Positions 36,301 to 48,300 of a stretch of DNA of 64,000 nt are shown piece after piece; position 1 is the stretch's first letter, and each line of letters opens with the position of its first letter. The DNA is from Montifringilla adamsi (taxonomy: Eukaryota; Chordata; Aves; Passeriformes; Passeridae). The stretch is taken from assembly GCA_017590115.1 (NCBI GenBank), contig JAGGNK010003335.1, positions 12,541,906 to 12,605,905 of the forward strand, read 5' to 3'. A program made the translations under genes and the position numbers. The notes beneath the pieces are model-generated. The model did no database searches. It was not told the DNA's origin and saw nothing but the letters and a program-made list of their open reading frames with translations.

Positions 36301-39300
36301 CAACCCCTATGTGAAAGGTAGGTTTGCCTGCAGCGGAGGTTTGGTGGCCTGCTGGGAAGGCTTTAGGACTGAGTGGGTGGGTGGCTTAGCAGGGATGTGC
36401 TGGGCAGCCCCACAGAGAGCTCTGATGTCAGGATTACAGGATCGTCAAATTTGTTGATGTCAGGGAAATGTAATGGTGAAGTTGGGGCTGAGATAAGTTT
36501 TCTGCCAGTCTCCCAACTGCTGTGCCCAATGCATGCTTGCTTTCCAGACCTGAACTGGATTAATGTCCGGGATGCTGATGAGGCCTGGAAGCTCCTGAAA
36601 CTGGGTCGGAAAAACCAGAGTTTTGCGAGCACCCACATGAACCAGAACTCCAGTCGCAGGTCTGAAGGGAGAGGGATTGTTTAGGCAGAAATAGAATTCT
36701 GAGGGGCTTTTAAAGTTTTTTTTTTTTTTTTAATATTTGCATGTTTCTTTACAGTCACAGTGTGTTCTCCATTCGGATTCTGCACTTGCAAAGAGGTAGC
36801 AGTGAAGTTGTTCCCAAAATCAGCGAGTAAGTTTCGTGTTTTTTAGGATTTGGGTGTAATCTTAACTTTCTTGTCTCTTTGGTTGAGGGCCTGGGGTACG
36901 GGAAGTATCTTTATGATGGTGCTGTTGAAAGTACTTGGAAGGAATAAATGCTCCCAATGTTAAGTCTTGGAACTGACAAGAGTTTGAGGAGTACTGCAAG
37001 GTACAACTTGAAGTAGTTCTCAGGCTTTTTGAGTGAAGGTAAATTACCCTTGCAGCAGGGCTGATTTGAGTGCTGCTGGTGCCTGCTCCTGGGATGTATT
37101 TATCTGGAAAGTGGCTGTTCTGAGGACTGGCAGAGGATCTCTGAAGTTGACACTTCAAAGCTCATTTTGCTGTTACTTTGTGTAACACCTATACTTAAGG
37201 CAGGCCCTTCCATCCATCAACAGCCCAGGCACCCCAAAAGAATGGTCTGTGCCCTTATGGGGAAGCTGGGATGGTGACTGCAGGGTGTCTGAAGTGTAAA
37301 CCTGCTATGGCAGGACAAACCCTGTAAGTGATGGGAATGTCACTGTGTTTCCCTCAGGCTATCCCTGTGTGACCTGGCGGGCTCCGAGCGCTGCAAGGAC
37401 CAGAGAAGCGGGGAGCGAATGAAGGAAGCCAACAACATCAACACCTCCCTGCACACCCTGGGCCGCTGCATCGCCGCCCTCCGCCAGAACCAGCAGGCCA
37501 GGTGAGCATCTACACCTCCAGAGGGAGGGTGTGGGGTTTGGTTTTTTTTTTTTTTTGCTTTCCCAGCTCACTGCTGTCTCTCCCACAGGACAAAGCAGGC
37601 GGTGGTTCCGTTCCGGGACAGCAAACTGACCCGCGTGTTCCAGGCATTCTTCACCGGGCGCGGGCGCTCCTGCATGATTGTCAACATCAACCAGTGTGCT
37701 TCCACCTATGATGAGACTCTGTACGTAGCCAAGTTCTCAGCCATTGCCAGCCAGGTGAGTAACACACACCAGGATCGTGGCATGGTCAGGGTAGCTTGGG
37801 TTTCTCTCCCTTCTGTGGGACTTGACCTCTTCCCACCACAAGGAGAGGGGGCATGCTTGTACATCATCCTTATGCTTCCCCGGTGGTTATTACCTCCAGA
37901 GTGTTTCCAGATTCTACTAAACTGAAATGCTGACAGGTTGCAGAGAGGGACTGGCTGTGTTTAAAGACTACGCAACTTCCAGGCTTTGCAGATTGATAAT
38001 GGTGGTCTTTTTCCCTTCAGCTTGTTCAGGCACCTCCCACAAAGGTGGGACTTCCATCCTTAAAATCCATCATCAAAGAACACAGCAGGCGAATCAGCCA
38101 GGGTCCAGAGGCAGAGCCAGAGGAAGATGTGGAATCAGAAGAAGACACTGAGGATGAGGCAGATGTCTCTATGTATGAGAGGAAGGTGGGTTGTGATTTG
38201 TTTTACAGCCTTTATGTGGATGCAAGGTCAAGAACATGACTGTTAGCTTTGGCCTGGGGAGCTGGGATTGGAGCTCAGAGAGAGCCAAGAGAGATGACAC
38301 AGAACCTCAGAAGGATATAGGACCCAGGAAACTGGGAATCCTTGACAAAAACATTCTGCACTTGGTCTAAATCTGACACCCATGGTGAATTTGAAAACAC
38401 TTTGTCAGCTGTGGCACTAATAGCGCAGGTGCAGACCTGTAATTCCTTCTCTGCAAGGGAAATCTAGAAAACATGCAGAACAGGAATCTAAATGGGGAAA
38501 AATAATCAAACTTCCTAGATAAAGCAGGCAGTGGGGATAGCTGAAAGCTCCAGATGAAATCATATCCCTACAGACACTCAAGCTGTCGTATGTCAAGGTA
38601 GCAAACCCTGGCAAACTTTTCTTTCCAAGTGACTAAACCCTTACATCTGGATCACTGCATCCTGCAGCCATGGCATCACTTAGTTTACTCCAGGTCTTAG
38701 CTCTGTTGTGCAGGGTGGGCAGCAGAGCTGTGTCCCTCTTGCAGGACCTGCTGCGTGCGGTCGAGGCTGCACGGGAGCTGCTGGTGCAGGAGCGGCAGAA
38801 GAAGCTGCAGCTGGAGATGCGCCTGCGCGAGGAGATCTGCAACGAGATGCTGGAGCACATGCAACAGAAGGAGCAGTGGTGGAGGTACAGCCTGTGCTGG
38901 TCTCCCTCCCTCCGCTCAGGATGAGCTGCAGTACCCAGAAGTGCCAGATCCTGACATGGAATTGGTTGTTCTCTTTGTAGCCAGCACGTGGATGCTCAGA
39001 GAGAGCAGCTGGAGGAACTGTATGAGGGAAAAATGGCCATCCTGAAGGAGTTACTGACTGACCACTACCAGGAGGAGATGCAGGTTTGTTCAGGGCAATG
39101 CAATGACATCAGGAAAGCAGCAGTGGGTTGGGAGGGGGCTCTGGGTACTTGATTCCAGGAAGATCTTTAGGCAAAGTGAAAAGAAAGATTTTGCTCTCTG
39201 AGGTATTTTTGGTGATATTATTATTTCATCTCTTGATGCACAATTTTTGCTTCTTGTCTCCTACTTTATGTAAGCCCACGAGGCTTCCTAATTTTGAACA

Positions 39301-41968
39301 GTCAATCTGGAAGCTAATGTACAACCATCCTGACTTGTCCATTTGTTCAACATGATTCTCTCCCCCCTTTACTCTTTCCACTAGTGGCTTGATTTGGGCT
39401 ATTCAGATTCACACAAGTTGTGTGAATTTCTCTTCTTGCTCTCAGTTGTGATGATGGTATGCACCTGTCCATATTTTCATGCCTAAAGCATTTGAGTGAC
39501 CTCTGGGACTTCTTGCAGAATGCTCTGAAGATGCCAACTCTCAAAACAATCCCTCTTCTTTAGAGCCTGTAAAAATGTGGTTTAGGCTCCCAGGAAGTGG
39601 GTTTGCTGTACTTACTTAAAAGTAACCTTAAAGGCTGGGTTCAATGTGTGAAGTGTAGGATTGAGAAATTCTCCAGGAATAAACACACAGAACGTTTCAG
39701 ACGAGTTGTGCTACAAAAGTCTTGTTGACTCTCTGAACAAACTTCCTTTCTCAGGAGCGTGACGTGGAGATTTCGGAGCTCAAAGCTGCTCTGAAGGAGA
39801 CCAAACAAAAACTGGAGAGCCTGGATGCCAAGCAAAAGGACTCAGAGCAGAGTGTACGTCGATCCAAGCGAGTGGCCACCTCGTCTGCTCTGCAGCAGGA
39901 GCTGGCAGACACCAAAGCCAGGCTGGAGCAGTGTCAAAAGGAGTTGAATTCCACAAATGCAGGTACAGCAGCAATGCTGCACTTGTTCTGAACCGTGCTG
40001 AGAGATCCCTGTGCAGGGTTAGAGAGACCTCCTTCAGGGTACAGTGGATTTAAACACCCTCAAAACATTATTTGATTTGTAGGTGACAGGAATAATGTGC
40101 TGGATGAACAGTTTCACTTCATTTTCACAGGAAAATGGACTTTAGGACAGGATAATCTTTCCATTCAAATTCTTCAGCCCTTTGTCTAAGTGAATGGGAG
40201 AAGCCTGGAATGTTTGTGCCTTTCTGCACAAACTCAAAAGTTCTTTCCAGCTTGCCTGTGGCAGCTTGTTTCAAGGGAAGTCCTGAATTTCAGGAACACT
40301 GAAAGCTGATCAATGTCCAGTTGCTCACTACTCTTTGTCTGTTCCTAGAGTTGCACAAGTACCAGAAATTAGTGGAGCCACCTCCCTCTGCCAAACCCAT
40401 TACTATGGATGTGGACAGGAAGCTGGAGGATGGACAGAAGGTAACTCCAGTTCTGTGTTACAGAAAAGAACATTTGCAGGGCAAAGTGGTTGCCAGCTTA
40501 AACAGAGTTTGGGGCTGGTGTTTCCAGGTATTCAAACAAATGAAATGGGTTTGTTGAAATTACTGGAGTTGTTGAAGGTGGTGGTATTTGTGGTCACTAG
40601 ATGGGACCCTCCCTCAGTGCTGCATGTCTGAATTACCTTGGAGTGGCTTTGTTTGCAGAGCAGTGCCAAAAACAGCTGTTGCATTAAACCCCTCTCTTCC
40701 AGAACGTCAGATTGCTGCGTTCAGAGTTACAAAAGATTGGGGAGTCTCTCCAGTCTGCAGAGCGGGCGTGCTGCCACAGCACAGGGGCAGGGAAGCTGCG
40801 AGAAGCCCTGGGCAAGTGTGATGACATCCTGGCCAGACAGGTGATGTGTCTGCTTTGCTGTGGGTTGCATGGGGGAGAGGGGTCTAGTCTGTGTGTTTTG
40901 CCATAATCAGAGCAACCAAAGTTCTTGCTACTGCTGCAAATAAAAATTATTTATTTGCTAGTACATATTTTGTGAAGGGAGCTTTATGGCTGATTTTTTT
41001 TCAATGGCTGAGTTAGTTGTGTATTTAACTCTCCACGGGAGACCCAAATTGTTCCTGTTCAGTTAACTGCACTTAAAGTAGGAGAATTCAGAGTTCTTAT
41101 TTCCTTATCCACTCCATCACAGTTGCTATGGCAGCATATTTGCAGCAGGATGGAGTCAGCTTTGTCCCACCCTTACTGTTCCTCTGTGTTACTGAGCTGC
41201 TACACTGTTGACAGTAGAAGCTTTTATGCATGGTCTTATTTAGCAGAAGAGTTAGTGAGTTTTGGCTAAAGGCAGTTTATTCTCCCCAGTTCACAGTAAC
41301 CAGGAAGTTAAGACAACTTCTCATTGTACCTGATGAGAGCCTACAAGAAAGCTGGAGAAGGACGTTTTGTAAGAGCAGAGAATGACAAGACAAGGGGGTC
41401 TAGCTTCACACTGAGGTTTAGATTAGATATTAAGAAAAAAATTCTTTACTCTGAGGATGCTGAAGCACTGAAAACACATTTCCTAGAGAAGCTGTGGCTG
41501 CTCTATCCCTAGAAGTGTTTTAAGGCCAGGTTCAATGGGGCTTGGAGCAAGTTGGTCTAGTAAAAGCTGTCCCTGTCCACAACAGAGAACAAGAGGACCT
41601 TTAAGGTCTGTTCCAACTCAGAATGGGCTTTTCTTTCTATGATTCGCTATTTTTATATTTTTTTCTTTAAATGTATCTTGCCTTGCCTTCCTCAGGACCA
41701 GACCCTGGCAGAGCTGCAGAACAACATGATGCTGGTGAAGCTGGACCTGCGCAAGAAGGCAGCCTGCATTGCTGAGCAGTACCACACGGTGCAGAGGCTG
41801 CAGGCGCCGCCAACGTCCGCCCTCAAGAAACGCTTCTGTGCCAACAGGGAAAACCTGCAGCCCAACCAGCCCCCTGGCAAAAAGCCCTTCCTGCACAACA
41901 TCCTGACACGTTCAGCCACCCGTCCTGCGGCTCCCAGAGGCTGGCAACTTCGTTCAGTTGCTCTATGA
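33385..41968 (+). CDS. KIF20A: Kinesin family member 20A (KIF20A/MKLP2), 18 coding exons, 883 aa
   Basis: Coding exons: 33385-33540, 33984-34073, 34178-34297, 34743-34881, 34977-35164, 35254-35398, 36117-36317, 36548-36659, 36755-36826, 37358-37501, 37589-37754, 38021-38185, 38745-38884, 38981-39083, 39755-39962, 40349-40440, 40703-40840, 41696-41968; all GT-AG, phases consistent, 883 aa (human 890). KIF20A is a plus-end kinesin-6 of the central spindle needed for cytokinesis and for moving the chromosomal passenger complex. Visible motor motifs: KVYLRVRPL (about 64-72), the kinesin-6-type P-loop GITNSGKT (157-164), NSSRSHS switch I (about 381-387), LCDLAGSE switch II (about 411-418) and NTSLHTLGRCIAALR. 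The long loop insertion between P-loop and switch I (exons at 34977-36317) is typical of this family. An acidic linker (EDVESEEDTEDEAD) and coiled coil (exons from 38745) follow, then SAERACCHSTGAGKLR and a short tail. The ATG has good context and the N-terminus (GLFSDDE) is conserved. The last 25 residues diverge from mammals. Confidence 0.97.
41300..41648 (+). mobile_element. CR1 LINE 3' fragment in KIF20A intron
   Basis: Sense-orientation CR1: GAAAGCTGGAGAAGGACG, GGTTTAGATTAGATATTAAG, AAATTCTTTACTCTGAGG, GAGAAGCTGTGGCTG, then GGACCTTTAAGGTCTGTTCC and the tail TTCTATGATTC. It ends about 48 bases before the last KIF20A exon, so the polypyrimidine tract of that exon abuts the element's end. 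Confidence 0.92.
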
Positions 41969-42054
41969 CTTTTCAAAAGGAGGTCCCTGCCCCGCTATTA
42001 CTGGAAGAGGTGGCAAATCCAATATAATAGCATCTGGTTTTCATTGTGCGCTTC

Positions 42055-42060
42055 TTTATT
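42055..42060 (-). terminator. SFXN1: SFXN1 poly(A) signal
   Basis: Plus-strand TTTATT reads AATAAA on minus, 260 bases past the SFXN1 stop codon. The KIF20A stop codon is only about 90 bases further on, so the two genes converge. No AATAAA on the plus strand follows KIF20A closely; the nearest weak variant is AATATA at 42021-42026. Confidence 0.75.
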
Positions 42061-42319
42061 GTTTTTGTAGCTGATTGAGACTTATGTAAACATCTCTGGA
42101 TATGTATGTTTAAACTTTCAAACAATACCAAAGTGGACAAAGTGACCTTAGGTAATTTAAACACTATACTGAGGAAAGTCTTTAACTGTAAAATAATGCA
42201 GATGATCAAACCTGTTTAACAAAAGGACAAGATAAAGGTGTGTTCTTGTCTATCTTGGCACACAATTCAAAAAATAAGTTCATAAGTTTCTCCTTGAAAG
42301 ATACTTTGCCTTCCTTGAA

Positions 42320-45300
42320 TTATAATCCTTTATTGAAGTATACACGTTCTAGGCCAGGGCTGTCGGCTCGGATCTTGGCTTGCAAATCTGGCTCCAAGCG
42401 TGACACCGACATGGAACTGAGCAAAAGAAACAGTGAAGGGGTTACACCAAACAAGCACCAGAAGGGAAAATAAGACGGACAGTGCATCTGCTGAACTTGC
42501 TACATTGTCAAAAGAGTTTTCAGATCTTTTTAAATATCTTATCCTGGAAGCAGACTCACAGACCAGGGCACTTGAATCCCTGCTCCAAGGGCAGTGGGAT
42601 ATCTCTGGAGTCAGGAAATGGTTGTTGCTATTACCATGAGGATAAGGATCCACTTCATTGCTCAGGTTGTTACTGGCAATAGAAACTTGCTTTTCTAAAA
42701 GGATTTTTATTAAATAGAATGTATTTGCCTATTTAACTTACTATGTGATTTTATTCAGTTGAATACAAGGTTTGTTTTTATGAGAGCTGGTTCACAGTAA
42801 AGTGAATTAAGCTGCCAGGTCATTTGAACAGCTGCAATTTCCTGAACACAGTTCAAGGTCTAATCTTCCTCTGAAGTGGAGAGCCCTGGCTGAAATCAAG
42901 AACTGTAGCATGTGTGCTGGGTCGGTTTGTCAAGTCATCTCCAGGTAGCCTAGTGACACTTGTTTACCACAGTTCTCTGTCCTAGGCCAAGCAGGGAGAC
43001 AGATGGTGTCAGCTTTGTTGTACTCAAACAACACTGAGAATTGGCTATTGTTTTCTGGAAGTCAAAAGCTGCCTTAGTTCAGCATTTTAATGGACTCAGC
43101 TCATGCTTGGGTTGTTTAGGGTACAGCTGGCAGCTTGTTGAGTTTAGACAACCACTATTAAAATGAGATGGACAGCTGAATTTAAGGCCCTGTCCATACT
43201 ACATACCAAACTGAGCGAAGTTTAAATAACTCATTCAGATTTCATAAGGATTTCAGCTATAATGAATATTGTTTCTAAGACTGCTTTCAGTACTGAGCTA
43301 CTTCTGTATTGATGAAAATGTCTGGAAAAATATTAATCAAATAACAAATGAGCACAGATATTCCAGTGCTGTTCTGTATAAATACAAGAGTTTCCAGCTG
43401 AAAATAAAATGGGCTCTGGCTGTATTTAGTGCATCCATAACCTTACTGGATATGAATATATTGTACAGAACTCATCTTGAGCTGCTGGGGTTTGTAAACA
43501 GCTATTATATATTACTGATGAATAACATAGTTACTACTTTTCTGTATATTCTCTTGTTTATCACCTTTGTTATATGGCAATTAAAAATGTGCTTGAGCAG
43601 GCAGTGACCCTGTGTTTGTGTCTGTGTGCAGCACCATGGCTGGATCTGGAATGACACTGAAGTGAGACTAATTCACAGCAGTACCCACCTTTTCTGAGGA
43701 AACAGTGCACAACACAGGGGAGTTGCAAACACGAGACTAGAGGAGACAAAACCAGGTTTAAAATATTTAGGGTGCTAAAACAGAACTCAAAAATCTTATG
43801 CATGATTTAAGTAAAAAGCTTTCTTGTTTTCTGTACACAGAGAGGTAAAGTTCCACGAAGTGCTATGCAACTTCTATTTCTCACTGTGTTGTACCTTATG
43901 AAATCATCACCTACACAAATAGCACGAAATGTTTCAATACAACGTTGCCAAATTTGTCTAAATTTACCATTTGATGCCCCTACAGTGGTTTACCTTTGTG
44001 TGCCTGACAACAGAAAATGCCAGAACACACCAAATTAAACCCTATTAATCAAATATTTTCAGAATTATCAGCCTCCAGGATGAGATTCCACTGACTGTTT
44101 AAGAGGCAGCAGCCAAAGCATCTTTTCCAATCAAGCTGCCACATTCCTTTTTTTGCCACTCCCTTTCTCCCTCCCTCTGCTTTTCTTGGCAGCTTCTTCC
44201 CTGCTAGCGGCTCTTTAGTTTTTAACGTGATATTTTATCAGTTACAGAGATGGAAATAACTGCTGTGCCCTCAGTAACTCTCAACCTTTTTTCCTTAAAA
44301 AAAAAAAAAAAGCAAATATTGCTGCATTCTCAAAACCCCTACAATTATCTCTTAAGATAGCAGACCCAACCCAAAGAAACCACTTACCAGATTCCAACTA
44401 ATCCAACCTGAATGGGAGCGCTCATCCAAGGAAATTTCTGTTGAAAATAAAACCACACGCAATGAGTGTGAAATATTTTCTTCCTGCTTCCCACCTTCCT
44501 GGAAATCTTTTAAGAGATAGATTGCACCTAAAAGACTCTGAGATGTGAAGGCAAAACCCTGACCAGCGTGGCTTCATGCTGAGCTCCACTCTGAGAGCCA
44601 AATCCTTTTGGAGAGCAGCAAGGAAATTCCCAGGGGATCAATGTACACAGTGATCCTGAGGAAGTGTCAGAAACTCCCAATGGTGAGTGGCTGTTTGACT
44701 CAGGACCTGCTCCTGGGCCTTTGCTTTGACTCTCACAAGCCCACAGTAGCAACAGAGATGAAATTTGGAAGTTTCCAAGTGGTGCTGCCACATCTCTGCA
44801 GGGCACAAGGAATTTTGCCCAAGCATTCCAAGGAAGAGCTCAGTCTGGTTACAGCTCCTTCCCTTTGGTGGCATCAAATGGTTTTAACCTACAACTAGAG
44901 CCACCAGCCATAAATAAAGGAGATGTAAATCTGCCTCTCTGAGCCCTTTCTCCTGTCATATGACGTCCCCTACTGTGCAGGAACTTGTCCCAGTAGCAAC
45001 ACTTCAGTTCTGCAAGAGTTCACCTTTTATTGAAGGAAGGAAGGGTTTAAGGACTGGGAAAACAAAGCTGAAAAAGCAACACATAACCCACATGCCTCAT
45101 TAATTCTATAACTTTTGCAGAACTTGAATATATGCCAAGAATTTTATTTTTTGCAGGCTTTCAAAATTATTTATGAATCCACTTTCATTGGTAGAATTTC
45201 AGTGGAAATTCATTACTAATGAAGTAAACCCAGAGCTGTTCAGTGGACACTGCTACCTCTTGCTCCATTAAGAGCAGAACACAGCTGCCATAAAGACACA

Positions 45301-48300
45301 AAGCGAATTTTAAAACAAAATAGCTCATGAGGTAAAAATCACTTGATACAGTTGAGGAGGTTTTCAGTAAAGATGGTGTTTCTGCAAGAAGAACTTCTCA
45401 AGATATAGAAGTTGGAGGGGAAGATGGTGAACAAAAGCTGGGTACTGTTTGAGAGTAGAAATGGACAAAGGAAATGTAGAAAGGTCAGGAGGACAAAGCT
45501 CAGGGCTGAGGGAGGTCACAGCAGTGTCTGAGGCAGGGAAAACGAGTCTCTGTGGAGCAAAATTTCTCCAGAGCCTGAGGGAGAAGAAACAAAGTAGAAA
45601 ACTGCTTCTCTTTTCTTTATTTTTTTTCCTGGAGTCAATCTGTAACACAGAAATGAGTGCAGGAAGAACTGGGCAATTCAGCAATAACCTGCAACAAGAG
45701 ATAACAAATGGGAACAGACAGCAACAGCAAGAAGAGCGAAGAGTGCAGCAGAGCTCTGCTGTTCTGGCATTCCCTAAACACCTCCATCTGACCCTCAGCT
45801 GAGATAAATTCACCCCATATTTTCATTTTATGCCCTGGGAGAGTCCATGCCAAGAGGTGGTGAACACAAGCCAAACCCTGCACTGTCTCTGAGAAGGGAG
45901 CGAGGGGGATGCTGTGCATGGCAGGGGAGTGTGGCACCCAGTGGATGGAATAGAAAAGCTCCAAATACAATTTTATAAGTGAAAAGGCTGTTGGAAGGTG
46001 CCCTGAGAGGAATAAATGGTTTTATGCCTTTGTCACAGTTAGTCACTGATCTGAGAGAGGTGTCTAATACAGACTCCATAAAGAACATGGAGTTTATGCG
46101 CTGGAACATTTTTTGCCAACTTGATCTGAATTCTAGCCTTTATTTTTCAAGAATGTTACCAGGCTGCACTAATACAGAAAGATGGTGAGGAAAAAGTAAC
46201 ACTGGGAGGTCAGAATTAAGAACTGGAGTTGCCCAGGGAACAACGTCAAACAATAAAATTCAAATGCAGGCTGCACACCCCCACAAAGAGACAAAATGGA
46301 GAAACTACAAGAGAAAGAGCAGAAGAATTCAGTGTGTTAGAGAACTATCATTTAACTCAGGAAGAAGGCAGTTCCCAATGAATTAGGATTTAATTTCCAG
46401 ATGTCTTTATGACATTTTAGTGGTTAGTGCAAACAGAGAAAATGGAGAAATTATAATTAAGCAAACAAAAGCCATAAGGAGAATCAGCTTTTCTCTAACT
46501 GCCTCCTTTCTTTGTTGAATATAAAAATCTGTCAGCTTTCCCAGGCCAGCTATGTCTGTTTTCAAAAAATAAATAAATGAATTGACAGTGAAATTAGGAA
46601 TGTGTGGAGGACTTCAGGGCATAAGACATTCAAGAACAATGCTTGTAGGAAAAGCTCTCTGTTCTGGTTTTGTAACCATTTTGAATACAGATTTTAGTTG
46701 CAGATTAAAAGATCCCAAGGAGCTTGTTTCAAGGATGTATGAGGAAACTTCTAGAATCAATGTGGATGTTAATACAATTTGCAGAACAGAAGAGAAACTG
46801 TAGCTAAAGCTGTGTAAGAATAGTAATAGAAACTAAAACTTTAGTGTTGATTGGAATTTTCATAAGTTTATATGGAAAAAACCAATTTATTTCTTTAGGA
46901 GAAAAGTTACCTGTAAGTAAAACCTATAAACCCTGTGCCTCAGGGCAAGGCTGTTTATGGATTCTCCTGCAGCAGGTAAAATAACCTGGTTCTGCACAGA
47001 GCTGGTCAGGAGTATGGCCATAGGGGTAATGAAAATAGACATTATGCAGCCTAATCAATTACTGCTATGCTGCATAATTACATAAACAGGCCCCAAAGCT
47101 GCTGCTGAAACCAAAGGCAAAAATAAAAACTTCTACAGATAAAAATACTTATTCAAGGCAACTTCTTTTTGAAGCAGTAAATACGTGCTTGTGTTCCAAG
47201 AACATTCTTGAGGCATCTTCTAGCAGTAACTTCTGGGAATGTTGTTAATTCACACCAGTCTTGGTGCAAAACCCTGTGGGAACGTGGGGGATGAGCTGGG
47301 CTACATGACCTACATCTTATCCCAAATATCAGAGGATGACAGGCTGCTCTGAGACCAGCATCCCAGGAGCATTTCCTTCTCTCTGTCTTACTGCAGACCA
47401 GCTTTCTAATTTCTTTTATCATTTCACAACCATTTTTCTATTTTTTGGCCTTGTGTGTTGCTTAAGAGGCTTTGGCAAGCAGTCAGGAATTATTTCCAAG
47501 AGTGGTGGAGAAGCAGAGGCCAAGGGTAGTGAGTTAATAAAGCAGTGTGGGGATGGTGGTGGAGTGCTGGCATGGGATGGTGCTTCTCAAACTCCATGAG
47601 GACATGCAGAAGCTGCTTGTTAAAAATGCAGCTCATTCCTTGATGGGTTTAATGCTAATCTCTACCAGGTGTTACCACTGGCTACCTGCAGAGCAGTGTT
47701 TCACCTGGCTTCAGTCTCTGAGGCTGAGGGAGAGGACAGGATGGTACCAGAGACCACTGAGTAGGCACTGCAGAAATCACTCATTTTGGCTGATCTGAAA
47801 AATTCACAACACCCTTATGTTGATTACACCACACAAAAACAACAGGTATTTGTCTCCAGACCCTGAGGATTGCTGCAATTTCTTCACAAATGTTATGGAT
47901 TTGTCAGCTGAGGCAATGGCTTTGTGACATCTCACATGTCAAACACATACAAAATAATTTTTTCCCTATTTTTTTTTAACAAGGGTTAATTCTCCAGGCA
48001 ATACATCCTCAAGAACATCACAGTATCACAAGTTGTGGTGTGTTTGGATACCCTGCAGGCTCACTTCTTCCAGGAGATAAAAGCAGCACACACTGATTTT
48101 TACCCTGAAACTCAAATGCCACATTTCCTGTTTTTACACCGTGAGCAAAAGTGTTTTCTGTTAACAAGTGGGAGGGAAGCAAAGCACTTTAGGGAAAAAG
48201 AAGTTTTAAGATTGGAAGACAATCACAGAATGGTTTGGGTTGGAAGGGACTTTTAAGATCATCCAGTTCCACCCCCTTCACTATCCCAGGTTGTTCCAAA

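Noticed and set aside
45364..45813. 149-codon minus-strand frame in an SFXN1 intron
   Set aside because: It has hydrophobic, Cys/Leu-rich composition with no recognisable motif, has an equally long overlapping frame on the plus strand, and lies inside a well-defined intron.
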